Part shown: positions 48,710 through 59,700 of the stretch, piece after piece | Position numbering within the stretch: position 1 is the first letter of the stretch | How the letters are laid out: every line of letters starts with the position of its first letter | DNA from: Sipunculus nudus | Lineage: Eukaryota; Annelida; Sipuncula; Golfingiida; Sipunculidae | Direction: 5' to 3' | DNA: 64,000 nt | Assembly: GCA_026874595.1 (NCBI GenBank) | Contig: CM049308.1 | Location: 14,773,501-14,837,500, forward strand | Translations under genes and position numbers: made by a program | Notes under the pieces: generated by a model | Seen by the model: only the letters and a program-made list of their open reading frames with translations | Told to the model about the DNA's origin: nothing | Database searches by the model: none

Positions 48710-50112
48710 GTGGAACAGTATCACTAAAAAACTCAGACGTGCTTAACAACCTTGATGCCAAACTGTCACACCTTACCGCACAAAAACAACAAGACCTCAA
48801 GAACCTGCTGCAGAATTATGAACATTTGTTTAGTGACATTCCAACGCGAGCTAACATGTTGTACCATGACATCGATGTTGGTGAGGCAAGCGCAGTCAAT
48901 CAGCATCCTTAAAGACTAAATCCAGAAAAGCCAAAGTAACTACAGATGAGGTTCTATATTTGCTGGACAATGATTTTTTTAACCTAGTAATAGTAACTGG
49001 AGTTCACCATGTTTTCTTGTGCCAAAACCTGATGGAAGTAACCATATATGCATCAAGACTGGCACGTTCCCGGTTCCGAGGATCGATGATTGTATTGATA
49101 AAGTCGGTAGCTCCACATATGTCTCAAAGTTTGACTTGCTAAAAGGATTCTGGCAAGATCCGCTGACAGACCGAGCGAAAAAAGGTGTCCGCATTTGTGA
49201 CGCCGCAAGGGCTGTACCAGTATAAAGTTATGCCGTTTGGCATGAAGAACTCGCCAGCCACGTTCCAGCGCCTCATCCATATGGTTGTCAAAGACATTCA
49301 GGGCTGCGATGCATATATTGATGACCTTATTGTATACAGCGACACCTAGGAGAAACATCTGCAAATTCTTCGCGACCTCTTCGAAAGACTTAGCGAAACA
49401 CGTCTGACCTTTAACATAGTCAAATATGAGCTTTTTCATGCACAGGTAACTTTTTTGGGTCATATTGTACGGCAGGGTCAAGTAAAACCTGTTGATGCTA
49501 AAATAAGTGCTATTTCTGCATTTCCTAGACCAGAAAACAAAAAGCAAATAATGCGTTTTCTGGTATGGTTGGATACTACAGAAAGTTTTGTCCAAATTTT
49601 TCTGCTGTAGCTGAACCTTTGACCAATTGTTAAAGAGGAAAAAAGTTTGTATGGAATTTTCAGTGTGAAAATGGATTTCAGAATTTGAAATCAATTCTGA
49701 AAGTTCACCAGTTATAGCAGCTCCAGACTTTTCTATACCTTTTAAGTTAGCTGTAGATGCTAGTGATACTGCTACCGATGCTGTGTTGTTACAAGAAGGC
49801 AGTGATGGTATAGATCATCCAATTATTTTTCAAGAAAGTTTAATGCAAACCAGAAAAAATACTCCACTATTGTAAAAGAATGTTTGGCTTTGATTTTGGA
49901 ATAGCAACATTTTGAAGTTTATGTTACTTCATCAGTCATTCATATCATTGTCTTCAGTGATCACAATCCCCTCACGTTCATGAACAAGTTAAGGTGTAAA
50001 AAACAAAGATTGTTGAGATGGAGTTTGTTTTTACAGGATTACAATCTTGAAATCTGACAAATTAAAGGGAAAGACAATGTACTTGCTGATTGCTTATCGA
50101 GATGTTTATGAA
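48710..50112 (+). pseudogene. Gypsy-type pol, reverse transcriptase and RNase H, broken
   Basis: Downstream of integrase come an N-terminal HDIDVG segment (about 48867), PKPDGS (about 49021), FPVPRIDDCID, the VMPFGMKNSPATFQ box (about 49228) and an intact YIDD catalytic box (49314-49325). The GQVKPV and RNase H regions (VDAS near 49752, SDHNPL near 49958) end with LADCLSR before a stop near 50110. Frameshifts and stops occur throughout, for example just after the YIDD box and in RNase H. The motifs are Ty3/gypsy-type. Their place after integrase is the unusual copia-like order seen in the Gmr1 clade. Confidence 0.88.
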
Positions 50113-50229
50113 ATGTTGTAAACGAGATGTTTATGTAATGTTCTAAATAAGATGATTTTTGAAATATTGTAAAAATATAGTGATTGTGATCGCAAAAAAA
50201 GAAAGTTTTTTTTTAGAAAACTTTTTTTA

Positions 50230-50242
50230 ACAGGAGGGGGTT
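50230..50242 (+). other. Polypurine tract of the gypsy element
   Basis: The run AGGAGGGGG followed by TT lies directly before the LTR start TGTTACATG, the expected place for the plus-strand priming site. Confidence 0.7.
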
Positions 50243-50956
50243 TGTTACATGTTTCTGTTTTATAGTGTTACATGTATATGTTTTGTTATATGCGCAGGGT
50301 TTGGCGTAGGAATTCTTTTTCGTGTTAAGCGCAAACCCTGTGCGCTGTTATAAAAAAACGCACCTGTTGAACTCCCGCGGAGTGTAAAAACAGCGCTTGC
50401 TGTCGTGCTAATCTGGAATTTTCCGGTCTGTTCATGCGCTTTAGAACCGAGGGAGAGAGAAATTTCCAGCGGATACGGAAGAGTGCGAGTTAGTTTTGGG
50501 ACCTTTCCGATAATTTCAGAACTTATAGATATACTTTACTGATAGACTTTGTAACAGATTTGATACAGTCTTCAGTTTGCCTTTGGAATTATTACCAGAA
50601 CTTTACTTTTGGAGAAGATTTGCATGAACTGTTCAATTGGAATATTTATGTTAAAGGATTCTTTTAGAGCTGTGACAGTGGTGGTATCGAGATATCAAAG
50701 CCTAGGATCCGGACACTGTGGTACTGTACATTTATTTGTCATACTGTGTAATTGTATTGATTTAGTGTATTGTAATGTTAGGATTGTTTAAAGAATAAAT
50801 TATAATTATTTGGTAACAAACAACCACTGACTTCTTTATTCATTCCCCTTGACATTTCACGCTGCCTAGTGTTACAGAATCTGATTTTTTTATCTCCGTA
50901 ACAAAATTTATGCTCGTTACGACTACGTGATCTGTTGTTATTAGATTCCGTAACAA
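50243..50956 (+). mobile_element. 3' LTR of the gypsy element (714 bp)
   Basis: It starts TGTTACATG after the polypurine tract and ends CCGTAACA, giving TGTTAC/GTAACA inverted termini. A TATAAAA-like box lies near 50349 and an AATAAA at 50793-50798. The end is fixed by the matching LTR copies at 37143, 55867 and 55987. No 5' LTR partner was found, so no insertion age can be estimated from an LTR pair. Confidence 0.85.
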
Positions 50957-51544
50957 CCTAGAGTAATTTGTCTTTCAAATACGCTTTGCCTGTGATGGTT
51001 CACTCTTGGGAATCATCGCAGTAGTATACACATGCCTTGAATAACGACTGGGCAATAGACATATATATGATCCAAGTAGAAGATTAAAGTGGATTTTCTT
51101 TTATTGGTTTTCGGTGGTTATTTTTTGTCGTTGTATATATATATACTTGTATTATACATTTGGGAGTCGTATATTTGCATAGTCCAGGACCATTGATCAG
51201 TGTATTGAATCCCTGCTGAATGTTTTGATATTTGATGGCCTAGCCTTGAAAGATAATAGTCCAATCACTTGAAGTGACTCCTTTGATATGGACGCCATTA
51301 TGGGATAATGCATCGGCCACTATTGTGATATATATATGTGCTATACAGTCCCTTTAACTCACCCCTGCAGTCTTCTTTTTTGGAGCATTTTTACCTGGCA
51401 AACTTGCCGAACAGAGAGAAGGAAATACGTAAATTTATGTAGCATATATGTTTATGAAATTTATTCAATAATAATTTCACGACCGGGTTGGATTATTTGC
51501 GTAATGGCAGGTGTTGTAAACCGGTTGGCTCAGCAAGGGGGTAT
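50957..51544. other. Intergenic, nothing recognised
   Basis: No gene or clear repeat. Confidence 0.5.
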
Positions 51545-51856
51545 TGGTTAATTCCCATTCGTGTGTGTGTGTTCGTTTACAACAGAACTAACGCAGTCGT
51601 GAACAGAATGCCATGACATTTTCAGGGCATTTCGGGAATGGCCCAGTTAAAAATCAATAAGATAATGGTGTGGATCTGACACATGAACCGGATTCAAGAA
51701 CGTCTTCAAAGAATATTCACAAATGTACAGCCACTCATACAAAAATAAACCTTGGAATATTGGTCGAGCCACTGAATGCAAACATGATTTTGGGAGCATC
51801 CCACTATAATGACCCTTCCACATGGCGAAGGCTTGCATTCCTTGTAAGATTTCTAT
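51545..51856 (+). mobile_element. Helitron-like family 1, hairpin arm deleted
   Basis: The family core is present (GTTTACAACAGAACTAACGC, TTTCAGGGCATTTCGGGAAT, GATCTGACACATGA, ATATTCACAAATG, GGCGAAGGC). The end reads TTGCATTCCTTGTAAGATTTCTAT: the right hairpin arm is largely lost and CTAG has become CTAT. Confidence 0.75.
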
Positions 51857-53102
51857 TTCTGTTTAATTATGGTAGTGGGTGGATGCTTTGTACTCTATGT
51901 CTTATAATGACCTCATCAATGCTCTCTACCGCGCATGTCTGTTTCCTGCAGCTGATGGAAAGATGCCACTGAAGAATGGACCCGGTTCTCATATTACATT
52001 TTAAATTACTAACATTAATGTGGAAAGTGGATAGGAGTGGTGGAACGTAGGCCTGCCAAAGGTAAATGGCCGAAAAAAAAGAGTAAGTTCTCTTGACAAA
52101 AAAGAGTAGCCTTCTTTTAAATACAGAGCGAAAAAAGGAGTAAAATTAGCGACAATTTCTTGGTTCTCTGACATCTATGTCTTTCCTTAGTGCAGGTGCG
52201 GATGACGGGTTTAAGAGGCACAAATAGCGTCGAGGGGGACTTTTTTTCGTTCATGCTACAAAGTTACAATCTTGGCAATCTTCTTTCTGTTTTTAAGATC
52301 CCCCCCCCACACACACACAAAATTTTCATTGAAGGTGCCCATTCACCTAACTTTTGGAAAAGAATGTGACTTTTGTTTTCTCTCTGTATATATAGGTGAC
52401 CTCGATATAGTGAGGTCTGATATAAAGAGTATAAAAGATATGGTACTACGAAAGTGTCATTGTTATTTTGGGGTGGTCACTAAAGTGAGATGGTCGTAGG
52501 GCGAGGTTTGACTGTATTGTGAATATTGTGTAGGTCTAATTTAGGGTCATTCCTGTCACATTCAAGGATGGTATATCTGACCACCGGCCTCCATCTATTT
52601 CTCTGCATGTCATGCCGGTCTAACTTATACGTGACATGGCATGAAATATCATGTATTTATGGACACATATAACTGCATGTCACATGTACGGTGATTGGCT
52701 ATGTCCAGTAACAAGGCTGTCTGGATAGACTTTAAATACCTTAATAAACCCAGTATACAAACCGAATTTATGTCCTGCATTAAGGTGCATGTAGAAGTAC
52801 GTATGGCTTATATTAACTATATTTGTTTATTTATTTATTTATTTATTTAATCAAACATGTTTTACACGTTAGCCGGCTCAGAAAGAGTGCTGTTAAAATA
52901 AAAAAAGGTCTTCACAAAATATAATATTGATATACATATATAATATGATACATTAACGTTGTATTATAAAGACACTGCCAACTCTAATTGTGAACAAACG
53001 CATGTGACAGAAAATGATAGAGTAACAAGAATTGTATAATATAACGCCTTGCGGTACGAATACTATGAAATAAAGTTTCTTTCTGTCTAAAAATGTTTGT
53101 CT
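51857..53102. other. Intergenic with one dispersed repeat
   Basis: Holds the inverted copy of the GACCACCTCAAAATAAC repeat (52394-52500) and a (TTTA)n tract at about 52825-52850. No gene recognised. Confidence 0.5.
52394..52500 (-). repeat. Dispersed repeat 'GACCACCTCAAAATAAC', copy 2
   Basis: In minus sense it reads AGTGACCACCCCAAAATAAC and then TATCAGACCTCACTATATC, matching 46878-46985 with diverged spacer. Confidence 0.6.
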
Positions 53103-53452
53103 CTGTCAGGATGGTTTATGCGTTCATCCCTGTTTGTGTGTGTGTGTGTGTTTATACACAACATAACTCACGCAATTATGAACGGAATCTAAAAAAAGTA
53201 GGACATTTCGGGAATGGCCTAAGGAAGAATCGATTAGATATTGGTGTGGATCTGGCACACGATCCACATGTGATCCGGCACATGTTTCAATGACGTCATC
53301 AAGGAAAATTTACAAATGTACAGTCACTTATGGACGAATGAATCTGAGAATATGGGCTCCAATAAATTAATGTAAACATGGGTTGGGGAGCATCTTACAG
53401 TAGGGACCCCTACATTGCGGAGGCTCCCACTCCTTAGAATGCAGTTTTTTAG
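53103..53452 (+). mobile_element. Helitron-like family 1, near full-length
   Basis: The head has TTATGCGTTCATCCCTG and a (GT)n patch. The core has TTTCGGGAATGGCC, GATCTGGCACACGATCC, GACGTCATCAAGG and TACAGTCACTTATGGACG. At the end TGCATTC has become CCCACTC, while GAATGCA is kept, and the terminal tetranucleotide is TTAG (53449-53452) followed by T. Confidence 0.77.
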
Positions 53453-53585
53453 TTGAAGTATTTTCAGAGGAAATGAAAAATGCATTCCATAATGCTTTGC
53501 AAAAATTGCTGCCATTTGAGCATTGTCTATTGAGAACGCATTGAAATGTTGTCTGGTACAACGACCTATTTGAAAATTCTGGTCA

Positions 53586-54027
53586 CTGGAAAGGGCTTTA
53601 TCTTCAAACGCCGGGCTTACGCTGTGACTACGCAAGTCTACGTGGCAATACGCTTTAGAACGCAAAGGGGTACTCGAGAGGGACGCAAAAAAATTAAACC
53701 TGTTTTTTTATTTATTCAGTTTATTCGTACTGTCGGGGTAGAGCACTGAACGCAGAAAGTACGCAGTTTTTACGAAAGTCTGCGCAACGCAACGCTACTG
53801 TACGTCAGACCCACGTGAACGGACGCAAGCCTACGTCTGTTATACGTAATCCTTCGCGTAGGTAGACCATTGTAGGTACGAGGTGCCTTTGCACAAGGTA
53901 CGCACCCATACGTCATCGTACGCATACCCTTGCAACATATCTTTCATGAGTACGCAGCTTAATTTTGACGTACTCGGTACGCCGCAATACGCAAATCTAC
54001 GTAGGCCCGGTGTGAAACCCCCTTTAG
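53586..54027. mobile_element. Foldback-like element made of TACG/ACGC motifs
   Basis: CCGGGCTTACG (53611-53621) and CGTAGGCCCGG (54000-54010) form inverted ends with one mismatch, outside of which AAAGGG/CCTTT also pair loosely. The interior is packed with TACG, ACGC and GTACG motifs, unlike its AT-rich surroundings. CGCAAGTCTACGT near the left end is echoed as CGCAAATCTACGT near the right. Its architecture parallels the GTCGCC element at 33406-34030. Boundaries are approximate. Confidence 0.6.
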
Positions 54028-54365
54028 GTCTGATTCATTATTGTGAATCTAGGCGTCGAACGTTGTCTGGTTTCATTACTGAACATATTACGTCATTAAT
54101 AATTTAATCAGTTGTATCTCTGGCGCCGTGAAGGATCAGCCCACATATTAGACATTGACTAATACATTGCTATTAGTCTCCGTCCTGCTGTACCCTGTTC
54201 GGCTTGTTGCCATCGGTGACCGATTGACCAGTGATAGCATCTAATAAGCCAGTCAGATAGCACTAATAAATCTTCTTTAAGACTTTGCGATCAGCTTGTT
54301 CCCCTACTTCAAAGGAGTGTCTCGTTTGAAAGCCATATAACTCACTGTAGTGTATGCGGTTATAT
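54028..54365. other. Intergenic, nothing recognised
   Basis: No gene or clear repeat between the foldback element and the GA tract. Confidence 0.45.
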
Positions 54366-54369
54366 TAGA

Positions 54370-54403
<34 letters not shown>

Positions 54404-54495
54404 TAGAGAGGGAGGGGAGGGAGAGGGAGAGGGAGGGAGGGAGGGAGGGGGTGGGGGAGGGAGGGAGGGAGGGAGAGAGAGAGAGAGGGAGGGAG
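54366..54495 (+). repeat. GA/GGGA purine-rich microsatellite
   Basis: GA repeats pass into GGGA repeats and back. Ser/Leu/Pro-rich minus-strand frames here are artefacts. Confidence 0.95.
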
Positions 54496-54958
54496 AGTCA
54501 GTTTTACGTTGTGGAGTGTCCTCTCCAGTTGATGTATATACAATCAGTAGTATAAACGGTTGTGTTATTCTGTCGATTTTCATGGAGGGACAGTCGTTTG
54601 TACATACATGCATAAAAAAATTATGTTGGAACAAGTTCCCTGTTATAAACCTAGCGTATGTAAGAAATTAACTGTGGCCAATATTAAAATAGCAAATGCC
54701 ATTTAGAACTGTATGTAAGAGGCCTTGGGTTAGAGGTCTTATCATATTTTGATACACATATAATATATAATGAATGGATGTTTATATAACGAAAGAAAAT
54801 TTAAATATGCACTCGCATATATGGTGTGATAAAATTCATGTATGATATGTAGGGTATACATTTACATGTATGATTACAATGTGTACAGAATGCTGAAAGT
54901 TTATATTTCTGTGACATGTAACGTCGGAATAAGTGTCATTTTAGGGTATATCTTCTGA

Positions 54959-55215
54959 CTTCATGGGTGCCTGGATAGCTGAGTGGTAAACGCTCGGCCC
55001 TCTCCGCTGGTGACCCGTGTTCGATTAATGGCGTGGCTATGAGAGTAGGTTGTAGTGGCCCGTCCCAGGTGGATGGTTTTCTCCGGTGATGTCCTGAAGT
55101 CCTCCGGTTTCCTCCATCTTTACCGAGCGCCAACATCCGAGCCATGGAGATTGCCTCGTATTAGTTATTATAACTAGTTGTACAATCCATGTAAAATAAA
55201 TAAAGTGTATTATCG
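54959..55215 (+). mobile_element. tRNA-derived SINE
   Basis: A polymerase III A box TAGCTGAGTGG (54976-54986) and a B box-like GTTCGATTA (55019-55027) are spaced as in a tRNA. The intervening CGCTCGGCCCTCTCCGCTGG looks like an anticodon arm. A body with GGATGGTTTTCTCCGG and CTCCGGTTTCCTCC follows, and the tail is AT-rich with AATAAATAAAG. A functional tRNA is unlikely because the acceptor stem does not close after the B box. Confidence 0.72.
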
Positions 55216-55459
55216 ACTTGTCAAAATTTATAAGAGCGTGTAGCAGTCTTTTATCCTTTCACCCTGGCAGCCTTATATTTACACACATATCTTCAAGTGT
55301 CATTATATAATGTCAGATTCATCAATCACTTAACATCCTTTGTCAATGAAGCTTACTCAAACATAGTGCATTTATGTATTTTGTATGATAAAATAGTGAC
55401 CCGTATTCAGCAGCTATGGATACATATATTATTTTTCTGGCTCAGATGGTTCACATTGA

Positions 55460-55867
55460 TATTATTCTTTTCGGGATTGTTACAAGAGCTTTACATTGGA
55501 CTGTTATTTTCCGACAGAGATTTGTGTGAACTGTTCGTCCGGCCTATACATTTTAAAGGACTTATCGCTGTGACAGTGGTGGTACTCAGGTACTGTGCAC
55601 TTTGTTTATATTACTGTGTGATTGTATTGATTTGTTGTTATACTGCTCTTATACTGTGTAATTGTAATGATTTAGTGTATTGTAATGTTAGGGTTGTTTT
55701 AAGAATAAATTTTAGTTATTTGTAAACCAAAAACCACTGACTTCTTTATTCATTCCGCTAGACATTTCACGCTGCCTAGTGTTACAGAATCTGATTTTTT
55801 TTAATCTCCTTGACAAAATTTATGTTCATCACGCATACGTGATCTGTTGATATTAGGTTCCGTAACA
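55460..55867 (+). mobile_element. 5'-truncated gypsy LTR, plus strand
   Basis: It matches the distal half of the 50243-50956 LTR: GTGTGAACTGTTC, GCTGTGACAGTGGTGGTA, AATAAATT, CTTCTTTATTCATTCC, TTTCACGCTGCCTAGTG, and terminal CCGTAACA at 55867. It has the extra internal duplication also found at 37143-37665. Confidence 0.82.
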
Positions 55868-55986
55868 ACATTAATATGCCATGCTAGCGAATTATATTTT
55901 ATCTGCACTCTCCCTTTCTGTCTTTCACACACACGTACACACACGCATATAAACAAACACGCACCTGCAAACAAACTCATGCGTAC

Positions 55987-56708
55987 TGTCACGGAACCTG
56001 ATAACAACAGATCACGTAAACGTACCAGCACAAATTTTGTTACGGAGATAATAAAATTATATTCTGAAACACTAGGCAGCGTGAAATGTCTAGGGGAATG
56101 AATAAAGAAGTCAGTGGTTTTTTGTTTACAAATAATTAATTATAATTTATTCTTAAAACAACACAGTAAAACAATAAAAATGTACAGTACCAGAGTGTCG
56201 GGATCCTAGGCTTTTCTGGATACCATCACTGTCACAGCACAACACGTCCTTTACCATAAATATTCTAGATGAACAGTTCATGCAAATCTTCTCAGAGAAC
56301 AGTCCAATTCAATCCCGAAATCAATCTGTTATAATCCATAAGTGAAGTTTTGGTAATAATCCCAAAGGAAAATTGAAGACTATAAAATCTGTTACAAATT
56401 TCGAAGAATATCTATAAGTTCTGCAATTATCGAAAAGGTCCCAAAACTAACTCACACTCTTCCGTGTCCGCTGGAATTTTTCCTCTCTCTTGGCTCTGAA
56501 TACAGCCCCTAATTTTTTAGCTTCTCATCCAAAAATACTAGAAATGGAAAACCCCAAAGAACAATACACACGTTACACACGAACAGACCTGAAACAACTA
56601 GAACAAAAAACGCTGTGTTTCTACTCTTCAGACCCCACGCGCGAGCCAGCCCAACTCGTACGTCTCCAATGGCAACGAACTATGCCTGCCTAACAGACAC
56701 ATGTAACA
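55987..56708 (-). mobile_element. Full-length gypsy LTR, minus strand (722 bp)
   Basis: On the plus strand it runs from TGTCACGG (one mismatch to TGTTACGG) to ATGTAACA at 56708, the reverse of the TGTTACAT start. It faces the 55460-55867 LTR tail to tail across 119 bp. No target-site duplication is evident at its edges. Confidence 0.82.
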
Positions 56709-59700
56709 CTCTTGCGCACAATATTCCAGGGCCTGCCTAACACGAATCAGAATGTCAACAGACACATGCAACTCTCCTGCGCACAATAACACAGACACCT
56801 TTAACAGTACACATGCACTAATATTCATATGTCAAGCTAATCAACGATGGTTTTCTCCTTTTCTTTTCCTTTTTCATCTCTCTCTCTCACACACACATAC
56901 ACATATTCACATACCGGTACATGCAGAAGTAATACTTACGAACCATAGCTCAACACTTTCTCTCTCAAACCTATCAAACACACGCACACACGCATAATCA
57001 TGATGAGGATGCTCCATTTATTTGTCTCTTTCTGATTTCTGTCTGTGTCTGTCTGTCTGCCTGTCTCGCTCTCTCTTGTACTAGACACACTTTACATCAC
57101 GCGCAATAAGAGAAAACCTTTTAAATAATTTCCCTCGTAAGTGAGAGTTTCAAGTACGCCTTAAAACAAATTATTTCGTAACTGAACGGAATTATTTATT
57201 GGGAATATGGTTGCTATGGCGTGATGTATATACCATCCTCGTTCTAGGGTCAGCGCGCGGATATAGATATATGTGAACCGCGGGGGTCGTAACTAGGAAA
57301 CGGGTAGAAGGGAAGTCGCTCGGAAGGGCATTTTTCATGTTCAAAGGTGCACCTAACAAACTCTCGGCGTGTTATGAAATTATACTTTTTATTTCACTTC
57401 GCTTATACGCCAAAAAAAACGAATTTCTAAATGAACGATAGTCTTTTACCAGTGACCAAATCGATGTTGCATTTGATCAATTTACATGTTCATATAAAAA
57501 TAATAAAAATGAAATATAAAGGAAGCAAAATAATATACCAGAAAAGAATCTGCACATAACCCTGGAGATTTAGTCACTCTGGGATATTTAGCCATCCATG
57601 TTTTTACGTGAAATGACTCGATATTTCTAAATTTTCCACTCGTGGCACCAAATAGCCTGGCTCCCCGGCTTAGTTTCCTACGGTTGTTGACTATAGGAGT
57701 GGTCCCAGGTTTTAAGCTTTGATGCGTTGGTGGGGCAGGTTTCAATTCATTGACTCAAAGAAAGGATTGGCAAGCCTGCGTTGGCGCATATTTGGCTTTT
57801 AAAGGAGCCCATTAGTTACGCAGGAATCCCAGAAATATTTCTTTATGTGGTCGTCTGCTGAGCTATCACTTGGAAACCGTTCAGTGAGTGGCTATAACAC
57901 TTTTGATCCTGAGTGGCCTAACCAATTTAATTCGCTACTTCCTCTTTCGGTCGGGACCAGACGAGTCTAAATGGGTACATATACGTGAGCATTTTGTTAG
58001 ATTGTTTTATTGTTACGTGTAATATCTAAGTCACTGTCGACCGGCAGGAATTAGTCACCGTGTGAATAGCTGCCACCATTGCCATGACACAGACACGTCT
58101 ATCAGAACCTTGTATGTTGGCACGTATATACTGCTACGTAATGAGTAATGCAGCCATTGGTGATTAAGTTAATGTTGTTTGCTCTTTCTTATGAGTCACG
58201 TGGCCACACGGTGATATCAGGCAATGGCTTTCACGTCTGTGTGAGTATTGTCGTATGCGAGTTACTCCCTTATTTTATAGCAAGAATGACATTCTATGGC
58301 TCCGTAGCGTGAGGGTTGTGTCAGATAGTATTACGGAGAATTCTGGGATAGAGAAAATCCAAAGAATTTGAAAAGAACGTGACGTTATTCAAAGACAGAA
58401 TATAAAAGAAAAGAAATAAACTTTATCATATCATAAAGAAGCGGAGGTACCGCTCCTCTTTTAATCCTTAATCTGTGAATCAGGCCTTGTGTCGGTCCTG
58501 TGCAGGCGGTATTTTGCGCCTCCGAAATAAGAGAATGTATGGACAATGTGGGCCGTATCAGTCCAGTTAAATGTCAACTGAGTCGTATGATCACGGCTAA
58601 TATAATTCTAAGCGATCTATCTGTCTTGTCTATGTCCTGGTTGTACACTACATACACTACAATACAGAAATACGGCGTTCTCAGTTTCTCTCTGATAATG
58701 ACTGTCTGTACAGAAGTCTTTGAAGAAGTCTTTGAAAGATTTTAACGTCCCCAAAGTTTAATGTAGATATTCTCGAGATCATTTAATGATCCATTTCGGT
58801 GTATTTTCTTTTATAACAGGAAGACATGTTTCAGTTTAAGTCGCATCTTCTAACTAATTAAACCATGGAAGTCAACCAGTCACATTTCATAACTTACAAT
58901 ATGAATTGTACTCTGACTGCTGCATGGACACGCTGAAATTGGGGTTTTGGATAATGCAGGTTTTTAATCCATGCTAAAACTGCACTTTTAAGTAAATCGT
59001 TAAATAATCAAATATCTATGATTAAGTTATCACTATTTCACAAACCTAATGGAACTAATCATCCAGAAATTTAAACAAAATCGGTTCAAAACACTTTATC
59101 AGACAAACCTACCAACTAACTGACCGCCCGACGACAAAACCACAATTTTTGCTACCCGACAGACGAATAATAACAAAGGATAAGGATCTATGTACGCTTA
59201 TATCAGAAGCGGTTACGGAGATGGATGGGGGAGGGGGAATGTCAAGGGGGTCCGGACCAAATATTTTCTCTCACCGCAACCATTGTTTAAGCTTTTCAGA
59301 CTAAATTCTACGGCCCCCCTTTTTTGAGGTTTTTATGAGTCTTCCTGGGTTTGACCTCCCCCTTTTCCTGAATCCTGTTATATTCATGTATGTGTATATA
59401 CCCACCCAGGGGCGGATACAGGGGTTTAGAAAAAAAGGGGGGGGGGGCTTAACACCCTGACACAGGTAAACAAGGGTACAGGGGAGCTAACGTTATACAC
59501 GTCATACAGGGAAGAAAACGACAATATATTACAGACACAGATTTCTTGTCGAAATGAGGGGGCCACATGCAACGAGCCTGTCCCCTCTAAATCTGGCGGC
59601 AGTATTAATCTTTTTAAAAGATTGAGGAAACTCTGAAATTCGAGTTTCAAGTGTCTGTATAAAGGAGCTGAATCACCTAATGTGACTTTCATTTTTACAT

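Noticed and set aside
54959-55050. A functional tRNA gene
   Set aside because: A and B boxes are present, but the B box is degenerate, no closing acceptor stem follows, and a typical SINE body continues.
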